Below are positions 51,105-60,814 of a DNA stretch of 64,000 nt, piece by piece. The number at the start of each line of letters is the position of its first letter. Within the stretch, counting starts at the first letter, position 1. Position numbers and translations under genes: made by a program. The stretch is from Streptomyces sp. SPB162 (GTDB lineage: Bacteria > Actinomycetota > Actinomycetes > Streptomycetales > Streptomycetaceae), in NCBI RefSeq assembly GCF_029504575.1, contig NZ_JAQFII010000001.1:3107001-3171000 (forward strand), read 5' to 3'. The notes beneath the pieces are model-generated. The model saw nothing but the letters and a program-made list of their open reading frames with translations, was not told where the DNA came from and did no database searches.

Positions 51105-52126
51105 CCTTCCACCGGGACGGCGCCGGCGAAGCCGCCGTCCACCATCAGGTTCGCCACTGTCTCCAGCTCCGGCGGACTGCCGGCCAGCCGCAGCAGGAAC
51201 GCGTCGAGCGAGTCACCGCACGGCAGCAGCAGCTCCGCGACGCGCTCCTGCGGGGACGACCAGTGGTCGCCGTCCCGCGCGTCGTCGTAGGCGCAGAACC
51301 AGACCGAGCCGGTGCCCTCGCCCTTGACCTTCACCGCGAGCACACCGCCCTGGACGTACCCGATGGCCAGGTAGTCCTTGGTGAAGTGGTCGCGCAGGCA
51401 CTTGTTGACGTACACGAGGTCGTTGACCGCGGCCTCGTCACGCACCGTGAAGAACGGCTGGTCCAGCAGCAGCCCCAGGACGGGGTCGAGCGCGACCCCC
51501 GCGGGGGCGCAGCCACCGGCCGCCTTGAGGAACGTGCGGTAGGCACCGGGGAGCCGGTAGCCCAACTCCTCCTCGACGTCCAGGACCTGCTGCTCGGTGA
51601 CGGCCACCCCGCTGTGGTGGGGCGTCGCCTTGGGCAGCCCGAAGTGCACGGGCCGGGTCTCCTGGAGCGGGCGCGTGCCGCGCTTGGCGTGGTCCGCGGT
51701 CGAGGCGGCGAGGCCGCCGTGGTGCCGCAGCAACGCCTTGACCTCGACGGGGATCAGCTCCAGCCGCCGGGTGCCCGCCACGTGGTGCCAGGTCCAGCCG
51801 TGCGGGGTGGCGACGGGCGGCAGGCTGCCCCACAGCTCGTGTCCGACCGCGTGCATCGCGGCGTTGGCCGACACGTAGTCGGTCAGCCGGAGCTCGTCGA
51901 CGCCGAAGCCCTCGGGCGGCTCGGCGATCTCCGCCGCCGCCCTCGCGAACGCCGAGAAGTCCGGGTAACCGTCCTCGTCGACCCAGACACCCTGGGGGTG
52001 CCGGGCGGCCCGCACCGGGTCGGGAAAGTGCACGACCTGACCGGCGTAGGCCGCGTTCGGTGGCACGGTCCGTCCCCCGGTCCGGGTGCTGGGAGGTGCC
52101 CCCAGCCCTGGCCGACCTGTCGTCAT
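51101..52126 (-). CDS. WHH-type HNH/Endo VII nuclease-like domain fused to SMI1/KNR4 (SUKH) domain
   Basis: 341 residues, no signal peptide. Residues 90-140 contain GHELWGSLPPVATPHGWTWHH and LELIPVEVKALLRHHGG (97-117, shown in part, and 122-138), the pattern of the WHH family of HNH/Endo VII toxin nucleases. The usual His of the P-x-(D/E)-x-H position is Lys 130, which may lower activity. Residues 175-320 form a SUKH (SMI1/KNR4) domain: VEEELGYRLPGAYRTFLKAA, GCAP, YLAIGYVQGG, VWFCAYDD. ATG 52126 is preferred. Its stop overlaps the next gene's GTG. Confidence 0.78.
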   Translation of the reverse strand: MTTGRPGLGAPPSTRTGGRTVPPNAAYAGQVVHFPDPVRAARHPQGVWVDEDGYPDFSAFARAAAEIAEPPEGFGVDELRLTDYVSANAAMHAVGHELWGSLPPVATPHGWTWHHVAGTRRLELIPVEVKALLRHHGGLAASTADHAKRGTRPLQETRPVHFGLPKATPHHSGVAVTEQQVLDVEEELGYRLPGAYRTFLKAAGGCAPAGVALDPVLGLLLDQPFFTVRDEAAVNDLVYVNKCLRDHFTKDYLAIGYVQGGVLAVKVKGEGTGSVWFCAYDDARDGDHWSSPQERVAELLLPCGDSLDAFLLRLAGSPPELETVANLMVDGGFAGAVPVEG

Positions 52127-52204
52127 GGCGGTTGCCCCCTGCTGCGTCCGGCTGATGAGCACAGCCTAGGGGGTGTGGCAAGCGCGCCCGCCGCCCCGTC
52201 CGGG

Positions 52205-52987
52205 TCAGCCGGCCGCCTCTGCCGCCCTCAGCTTCGCGTCCTGCTTGTGGACGACGGTGAGGGGCGGGTCACCCGCCTGTCCCGTCCCCTTCACCGACAG
52301 GTACGTGGCGCTGGCCTCGCCGGTGCGCACGACGGTGACCAGCGCCGTGCCGCCCTCCTTGTCGCCGGTGTCCGTCATCACGTAGGTCACCGCCTCGTCC
52401 CCCAGGGTGACCGCGGGGCCCTTCTTGATCGCGAACGAGGTCTTCTTGCCGGCTCCGTCGGTGGCCGTGAACGCGGTGCACTTCTCCAGGGCCTGCCGGA
52501 TGTCGGCCACCATCTTGGCGGCGTCGCCCGGGGCATGGCTGGCGAGCAGCATCTGCGTCAACTGGAGGGTCGACGCCAGGTTGCGGGGGTCGGCCTGCGC
52601 GACCGAGGCGCCGACGAACGCCTTGCGCGCGTACTTCGGCTTGGTGCTGGGCGGATCGGCGAGCGGCTGGCACTCGGGCTTGTCGGTCGTCATCGCGTCC
52701 GCGGCGCTCATCGCCTCGCTCTTCGACGCCTCGATCTTGTAGCCGGGCAGTTCCGCGTCCTTGACCAGCGCCGTTCTCAACTGCGCCGCGGTCAGCGGGG
52801 CCTTGGCGGCCCCCGTCGGGGACGCGGCGGGCGTCGTCGCGCCGTCCTTGCCCTTTCCGCCGTCGCTCCCGCCGTCGGCACCGGAGCAGGCCCCGGCCAG
52901 CGCGAGCACCGGCAGGACGGCGGCCGCCGTGACGGCCCGGCGGATACGGACGTTGGTGCGAGTGGTGGTGCGGGACCGAGCGCGCAT
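52205..52987 (-). CDS. Putative lipoprotein of unknown function
   Basis: 260-residue exported protein. The Arg-rich N-terminus and hydrophobic stretch AVLPVLALAGAC give a lipobox with Cys at about 34. The mature domain (DAELPGYKIEASKSEAMSAA, QMLLASHAPGDAAKMVADIR, LEKCTAFTATDGAGKKTSF, LGDEAVTYVMTDTG) resembles sensor-type extracellular domains found in actinobacterial lipoproteins, similar in outline to the PknH extracellular domain. ATG 52987 has GAGGGGGAG eight bases upstream. It heads the minus-strand arm of the toxin/immunity cluster. Confidence 0.8.
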   Translation of the reverse strand: MRARSRTTTRTNVRIRRAVTAAAVLPVLALAGACSGADGGSDGGKGKDGATTPAASPTGAAKAPLTAAQLRTALVKDAELPGYKIEASKSEAMSAADAMTTDKPECQPLADPPSTKPKYARKAFVGASVAQADPRNLASTLQLTQMLLASHAPGDAAKMVADIRQALEKCTAFTATDGAGKKTSFAIKKGPAVTLGDEAVTYVMTDTGDKEGGTALVTVVRTGEASATYLSVKGTGQAGDPPLTVVHKQDAKLRAAEAAG

Positions 52988-53100
52988 ACGGGCAACTCCC
53001 CCTCGTGGACGGAACGTTCCGCCCGCGTGTGCGAGCTGCGCGCCATCCTTCCGGCCCATCTGCTGCCCCGTCCATGCCGTTTCCACTCCGCAGACGATCC

Positions 53101-53145
53101 GTCACCCCACGGTGACATGGGACACACAAGATGGTGCGCACACCA
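53101..53145. promoter_or_regulatory. Two inverted repeats in the divergent promoter region of the toxin/immunity cluster
   Basis: GTCACC-CCAC-GGTGAC (53101-53116) is a perfect inverted repeat of 6-base arms. TGGTG-CGCA-CACCA (53132-53145) has 5-base arms. Both sit between the divergent lipoprotein (52987) and YwqJ-type (53242) genes and could coordinate both arms. Confidence 0.35.
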
Positions 53146-53241
53146 CACCCGACTTCCCCACCTCCTGGCACCTTTGGCACTCTGAGTCTCGTAAACGGGG
53201 GATCGCCCGCCCCGGCGGGCGGACAGGAGGACGCACCAACC

Positions 53242-53742
53242 ATGCACACGACGGACGCCGCGGACCCGCGGCTCACCTGGAGCGCCAAGGGCGCGGACAC
53301 GGCGGGGCCACCCGTTCTGCGGCACCGGCGGGACGGCATCCTGCCGGCCGTCGCCGCCGCGCTGTCCATCCGTGACGAGGTGCTGACCTGCACCGGAAGC
53401 AAGGCCGAGCAGGCTCCGGCGCTGCATCCGATCATTCAGGACTTCCTCGACACGCTGCCGGTCGCCCAGCGCGAGCGCTTCACCGGACGCTGTCCGGAGC
53501 CCGTGCTGCTCTCCCGGTTCCTCTCCGCCGCGGACGCCTCCCGCAGCAAGCGCGCGGCCCGTAAGCCGCTCACGCAGAGTGAGGCCCGCAAGGCGTTGCG
53601 TGGCGCGCGGCTCACCGCCCGCCGCATACGCGAGGACGGCGATCCGGAGCACGGCTCCTACGCGCCGCCCTGCCGCTCCTGCGGACCGCTGCTGGCGCAC
53701 TTCGGCGTGCGGCCGGTCGATCCGTCGGCGGAGGCGGCGTGA
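53242..53742 (+). CDS. YwqJ-like deaminase-family protein
   Basis: 166-residue protein without signal or delivery domain. The deaminase signature is clear: GRCPEPVLLSRFL gives the Cys-x-Glu motif (Cys 84, catalytic Glu 86), and APPCRSCGPLLAHFGV gives PCxxC (Cys 144 and 147), so zinc and catalytic residues are intact. This matches the YwqJ group of toxin deaminases described in bacterial polymorphic toxin systems. The target (nucleotide or nucleic acid) is unknown. ATG 53242 has AGGAGG upstream. It overlaps the SUKH-3-like gene by GTGA, implying a toxin-immunity pair. Confidence 0.82.
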   Translation: MHTTDAADPRLTWSAKGADTAGPPVLRHRRDGILPAVAAALSIRDEVLTCTGSKAEQAPALHPIIQDFLDTLPVAQRERFTGRCPEPVLLSRFLSAADASRSKRAARKPLTQSEARKALRGARLTARRIREDGDPEHGSYAPPCRSCGPLLAHFGVRPVDPSAEAA

Positions 53743-54293
53743 GCGACCCGAACGCCCCGCGGGACCCGAACAGCGTCAACGGCGTGAACCACGCCGCCGG
53801 CATGCCGAGTTCTCCGAGCACCCGTTTCCCGGCCGCCGTGGATGCCGCGCTGCGGTCCGCCGGCTGGCAGCCCGGCCGCTGGGACATCAAGCAGGCCGAG
53901 GTGTGGGCGGACGCGCTGCGCGCGCACACCTCCCCCGCCGGGCACCGGCACGCCGTCTCACCCGCGGCGGTGGAGGCGTGGGCGGAGTTCGGCAACCTCG
54001 CGATCCCCGCGACCACGGGCCCCGGCCGGCAGATCGCCCCGACCCCGGTTCTGGTCAACCCGCTGCGCGGGCTCCACCTGGCCAGGACCCTCGCCGACCT
54101 CGGCCGGGCGCTGGAGACCGAGGTCTCGCCGCTCGGCGAGGAGATGGGCTCGGGCTCGCTGCTCGCGATCGACGCGAACGGCCACGTCTACGCCATCGAC
54201 CACACCGGCGACTGGTACCTCGGCGCCGACATCGACGGCGCCCTGACCACCCTGGTCGCGGGAGGCCGCCCGGACCGCCTCACCACGGCCTGA
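53739..54293 (+). CDS. SUKH-3-like immunity protein
   Basis: 184-residue cytoplasmic protein. After a Ser/Asn-rich lead, the region from about 30 on (VDAALRSAGWQPGR, AVEAWAEFGNLAI, LARTLADLGRALE, DANGHVYAIDHTGDWYLG) follows the SUKH-3 layout, in which a short helical domain precedes a beta-rich part with an HTGDWYLG-type end. SUKH proteins neutralise nuclease and deaminase toxins by direct binding. Translational coupling to the YwqJ-like gene supports this role here, but no binding evidence exists. Confidence 0.82.
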   Translation: MSDPNAPRDPNSVNGVNHAAGMPSSPSTRFPAAVDAALRSAGWQPGRWDIKQAEVWADALRAHTSPAGHRHAVSPAAVEAWAEFGNLAIPATTGPGRQIAPTPVLVNPLRGLHLARTLADLGRALETEVSPLGEEMGSGSLLAIDANGHVYAIDHTGDWYLGADIDGALTTLVAGGRPDRLTTA

Positions 54294-54317
54294 CCGTGCC
54301 CGGCCGCCGTCGAAGCC

Positions 54318-55716
54318 TCAGCCGGCGGCCGGCGGCACGGCCGGGATCGTGAGGGGCAGGGACGGGATCATGGCGGAGACGCGGAAGCCGCCCGCCTCGG
54401 TGTGGCCCGCCACGAAGCCGCCGCCGAGCGCGGTGACCCGCTCCTTCATGCCGACGAGGCCGTGGCCGCCGCTGGGCAGGGCCGCGGCGGGCGAGCCGTC
54501 GGACGGGCCGTTCTGGACGCGGACGGCGACCTCGGCCTCCCGGTAGGCGAGCCGGACGTCCGTGACGGCCCCGGGGGCGTGCTTGTGGACGTTGGTGAGG
54601 GCCTCCTGGACGACGCGGTACGCGGTCCGCTCGACCAGGTCCTCGCAGGACCGGGCCTCGCCCTCGACGGTCAGCTCGACCCGCATCCCCGCCGCCCGGG
54701 ACTCCTCGACAAGCGCCTCAAGCCGGGCGAGGCACGCGCCGTCGGCCTGCGGGCCGTCCGCCGGGGAGTCATCGACCCGCGGGGCCGCCGCCGTCCCCCG
54801 CGCCGGAGGACCGCCCGGCGGCGCGTGCCGCCCCCAGCTCGGTGAAGGCCAGCGTGTTCCCGGTGCCCACCGTGTTCACCACCTGCTCCGTCCGCAGGAC
54901 ACCCAGCATCTGGCGCAGCTCGTTGAGCGCCTGCCGCCCCATGTCCCCCAGCAGCTCCGCACTCGCGGACGCCTTCTCCGGGTCCTTCAGGGCGACGGCC
55001 TTGAGCGCCGCCGCGTGCACCACCATCAGGCTGACCCGGTGCGCGACCACGTCGTGCATCTCGCGGGCGATCCGGGTCCGCTCGTCGGAACGCGCCCGTT
55101 CCGCCCGCTCCGTCGCCTTCTCCGCGAGCAGCGTCAGCTCCCGCTCCAGACCGTCGGCACGCTCCCGCAGGCTCTCCACCAGGCGGCGGCGGGCCCGGAC
55201 GTACAGGCCGAGCAGCACCGGCGGCGCCGTCAGCCCCAGCGCCATCAGGACCGACGTGATCACGATGACGACCATCGGGGTTTCGCTGTCCTGCCGAAGG
55301 CTCTCCCGCATCTGGAGGAACGCGACGATCATCGTGCCGGCCCCCGTCATCACGGCCAGGGTGGCGGTGATGCGGCGCGGCACCTCGGAGGCGGCCAGCG
55401 TGTAGAGGCCGACGATGCTGAGCAGGAACCCGAGCTGTGCGGGCGTCACCGCGATGGCCAGCAGCACGACCGCGATCGGCCAGCGGCGGCGCAGCAGCAG
55501 CGACGCCCCGACGAGCAGCCCGAAGATCGCGCCGACACCGGGCTCGATCCCGGTCTTCTCCGCGAAGGACGCCCCTTCGATGAAACACTCGAGCGCCGAC
55601 ACCGCGGCCAGCGTCGCGTCGAGCACGAGGCTGCGCCGCCTCGGCCACCACCACGGGCCGGGCCTCGCTCGGCCCCCACCCCTGTCATCCGGTACGTGCG
55701 CCCCCGTCGTACTCAT
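54318..55716 (-). pseudogene. NarL/DesK-type sensor histidine kinase, frame broken before the ATPase domain
   Basis: From ATG 55716: five or six hydrophobic segments (about 25-170), then the HisKA_3 dimerisation domain with RIAREMHDVVAHRVSLMVV (phospho-acceptor His) and LNELRQMLGVLR. The first frame stops at 54769. The next frame continues VDDSPADG, LVEESRAAGMRVELTV, RVVQEALTNVHKHAPG (N box) and GGHGLVGMKERVTALGGG (G box) to 54318. Removing one base in the G/C runs near 54775-54800 joins them into one kinase of about 466 residues. No response regulator is adjacent, so it is an orphan. A TAGGCT -10 ends seven bases before the ATG. Confidence 0.85.
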
Positions 55717-55723
55717 ACGGCCC

Positions 55724-55729
55724 AGCCTA
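55724..55729 (-). promoter_or_regulatory. Candidate -10 element giving a leaderless kinase transcript
   Basis: On the minus strand TAGGCT ends seven bases before ATG 55716, and there is no ribosome binding site, so transcription may start at the ATG itself. No good -35 element is visible. Confidence 0.35.
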
Positions 55730-55954
55730 GGCCGTGTCCCGCGCGGGTAGGGGGCGCGGTGTCCCCGGCCCGCCGGAGTCCGGTCAGGGGGCCCGCCACC
55801 GGCGCTTAGGGGTGTCCGCCAGATGGGCGGGGGCCGTGGCCGGCGGTGGCGCGACCTATCCTGGTCGGGTCGGACAGCGCGGTCCGCCCCACCTCGCCGT
55901 TCTCCGGCGAGGAGATCAGCCGTCGCCCCTCTCCCTGCACTAGGAGCCGCACCT

Positions 55955-58687
<2,733 letters not shown>

Positions 58688-58711
58688 TCCGTTTCAGAAC
58701 ATCCGTTCCAG

Positions 58712-58758
58712 AACGCACGAAGACCCCCGGACAGCGCGTCCGGGGGTCTTCGTGCGTT
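58712..58758. terminator. Bidirectional terminator between ppc and the TetR gene
   Basis: The 21-base arms at 58712-58732 and 58738-58758 are perfectly complementary, with a five-base loop. The right arm reaches the TetR stop codon, so both convergent genes use it. Confidence 0.85.
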
Positions 58759-59441
58759 CAGTTCTTGCGGTGCCCGATCAGCCGCGGCCTGGGCTCGAGA
58801 CCCGACAGCCCGTTCCACGACAGGTTCACCAGGTGCGCGGCGACCTCGGCCTTGTCGGGACGCTGCGCGTCAAGCCACCACTGGCCGGTCAGCGCGACCA
58901 TGCCGACGAGGGCCTGGGCGTACATCGGCGCGAGTTTGGCGTCGAAGCCGCGGTTCTTGAACTCCATGCCGAGGATGTCCTCGACCTGGGTGGCGATATC
59001 GCTGATCAGGGACGCGAAGGTACCGGTGGACTGGGCGACGGGCGAGTCCCGGACGAGGATCCGGAACCCGTCGGTGTACTGCTCGATGTAGTCGAGCAGC
59101 GCGAACGCCGCCTGTTCCAGGAGTTCCCTCGGATGGCCGCCGGTGAGGGCACTGGTGACCATGTCGAGGAGCCGGCGCATCTCCCGGTCGACCACGACGG
59201 CGTAGAGGCCCTCCTTGCCGCCGAAGTGCTCGTAGACCACCGGTTTGGACACCCCGGCCTTGTGGGCGATCTCCTCCACGGAGGTGCCCTCGAAGCCGCG
59301 TTCGGCGAAGAGCGTGCGACCGATGTCGAGCAGTTGCTCGCGGCGCTCCTTGCCCGTCATCCGCACCCGGCGCGCGCGCCGAGCGCCCGTACCCGTCGTT
59401 CCGTTCGGGCCCTCGCCGCTCGTACTACTGCCGTCGCTCAC
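58758..59441 (-). CDS. TetR-family regulator, probably of the adjacent desaturase
   Basis: 227-residue regulator. After a Gly/Ser/Thr-rich lead the helix-turn-helix region (about 32-75) reads QLLDIGRTLFAERGFEGTSV and HKAGVSKPVVYEHFGGKEGL, followed by a helical ligand domain ending DAQRPDKAEVAAHLVNLSWNG. The GTG start at 59441 is seven bases after the desaturase stop, so the two genes form an operon. Similar desaturase-linked TetR proteins sense acyl-CoA. That it represses its own operon is inferred from context and a tandem operator-like repeat. Confidence 0.87.
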   Translation of the reverse strand: MSDGSSTSGEGPNGTTGTGARRARRVRMTGKERREQLLDIGRTLFAERGFEGTSVEEIAHKAGVSKPVVYEHFGGKEGLYAVVVDREMRRLLDMVTSALTGGHPRELLEQAAFALLDYIEQYTDGFRILVRDSPVAQSTGTFASLISDIATQVEDILGMEFKNRGFDAKLAPMYAQALVGMVALTGQWWLDAQRPDKAEVAAHLVNLSWNGLSGLEPRPRLIGHRKN

Positions 59442-59448
59442 GCGTCAA

Positions 59449-60432
59449 TCATGCCGCTTCACCGATGCATTCCTTGCGCCGGGCGGCGATCCGGTCCTTG
59501 CTGGGCCACCGGACGTCGCTCGCCCAGCCGAGCTGTTCGAACCAGCGGATGACACGGGCGCTGGAGTCGACCTGGCCGCGCAGCACGCCGTGCCGGGCCG
59601 AGGTGGGCTCGGCGTGGTGCAGGTTGTGCCAGGACTCGCCGCAGCTCAGGATGGCCAGCCACCACACGTTGCCGGACCGGTCGCGGGACTTGAACGGGCG
59701 GTTGCCCACCGCGTGGCAGATGGAGTTGATCGACCAGGTGACGTGGTGCAGCAGGCCCACCCGGATGAGCGATCCCCAGAAGAACGCGCTGAAGGCGCCG
59801 GTCCAGGACATCGTCACGAGTCCGCCGACCAGCGGCGGGATCGCGAGCGAGACGAGGGTGAAGGCCAGGAACTGCCGGGAGATCATCCTGATGGCCGGGT
59901 CCTTCATCAGGTCCGGCGCGTACTTCTCCTGCGGGGTCCGCTCGGTGTCGAACATCCAGCCGATGTGGGCCCACCACAGGCCCTTCATGAGAGCCGGCAC
60001 GGTCTCGCCGTAGCGCCACGGGGAGTGCGGGTCGCCGTCGGCGTCGGAGTACTTGTGGTGCTTGCGGTGGTCCGCCACCCAGCGCACGACCGGGCCCTCC
60101 ACGGCCAGCGAGCCGGCGACGGCGAGCGCGATCCGCAGCGGGCGCTTGGCCTTGAAGGCGCCGTGGGTGAAGTACCGGTGGAATCCGATGGTGATGCCGT
60201 GGCAGCCGATGAAGTACATGCCGACCATCAGACCGAGGTCCAGCCAGCTCATCCCCCAGCCCCAGGCCAGCGGGATCGCGGCGACCAGCGCCACGAAGGG
60301 GACGCCGATGAAGGCGCCGAGGGTGATGCGCTCGGTCATGCCCTTGTTGTCGCCACCGAGGGTGGCGAGGGTTACGAATTGTCCGGGCCCGGGGTCTCGG
60401 GGCTCGGTGATCACGTCGGCCTGTGCGGTCAT
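59449..60432 (-). CDS. Membrane-bound acyl-CoA/acyl-lipid delta-9-type desaturase
   Basis: 327-residue di-iron membrane desaturase that inserts a double bond into acyl chains to adjust fluidity. The three histidine boxes are intact: GFHRYFTHGAFK, ADHRKHHKYSD and WHNLHHAEPTSARHG. Four transmembrane segments include LGAFIGVPFVALVAAIPLAW and FTLVSLAIPPLVGGLVT. ATG 60432 has GAGGGAC upstream. An electron donor is not adjacent. It is the first gene of a two-gene operon with the TetR regulator. Confidence 0.93.
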   Translation of the reverse strand: MTAQADVITEPRDPGPGQFVTLATLGGDNKGMTERITLGAFIGVPFVALVAAIPLAWGWGMSWLDLGLMVGMYFIGCHGITIGFHRYFTHGAFKAKRPLRIALAVAGSLAVEGPVVRWVADHRKHHKYSDADGDPHSPWRYGETVPALMKGLWWAHIGWMFDTERTPQEKYAPDLMKDPAIRMISRQFLAFTLVSLAIPPLVGGLVTMSWTGAFSAFFWGSLIRVGLLHHVTWSINSICHAVGNRPFKSRDRSGNVWWLAILSCGESWHNLHHAEPTSARHGVLRGQVDSSARVIRWFEQLGWASDVRWPSKDRIAARRKECIGEAA

Positions 60433-60467
60433 GAAGGTCCCTCACCGGGGGTGTATGGGGGGATTTA

Positions 60468-60496
60468 CTACGGAACCGTAACCTACGGCGACGTAA
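60468..60496. promoter_or_regulatory. Tandem 14-base semi-palindromes upstream of the desaturase, candidate TetR operator
   Basis: CTACGGAACCGTAA (60468-60481) and CTACGGCGACGTAA (60483-60496) share the form CTACGG-NNN-CGTAA, 15 bases apart. The first contains a perfect TACGG-AA-CCGTA palindrome. They lie 36-64 bases upstream of the desaturase ATG, in the promoter position. Confidence 0.55.
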
Positions 60497-60632
60497 GTAT
60501 GGCAGCGTCGCGGCGACAGGCAACAGGTCCGGAGGGCTGACGCCCCGTAACTACGTGTACCCCGAACCTCGTCGCGTTCACGCGGTCGGTTGCGGCATAG
60601 TAGGGACGCGCAGGCGCGCTCAGGCGCGCCGG

Positions 60633-60704
60633 TCCGCCGTGGTGTAATTGGCAGCACCGGGGCTTTTGGTGCCCTTTGTCCGGGTTCGAGTCCTGGCGGC
60701 GGAG
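60633..60704 (+). tRNA. tRNA-Gln(UUG)
   Basis: 72-base gene with acceptor strands TCCGCCG/CGGCGGA, D arm with TAATTGGCA, anticodon loop TTTTGGT (anticodon TTG, reading CAA), T arm CGGGT-TCGAGTC-CTGGC (one non-Watson-Crick pair) and discriminator G. CCA is not encoded. It lies 110 bases upstream of glmU. Confidence 0.9.
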
Positions 60705-60814
60705 CGAGTACGAGCGGGTCCTGACCTTCACGGTCGGGACCCGCGCGTGTTTCTCCCCGCATACCCCCCGGTATCCTGCGGGTGTCCGTCACCCAAAGCC
60801 GAGGAGCCCCTTCC

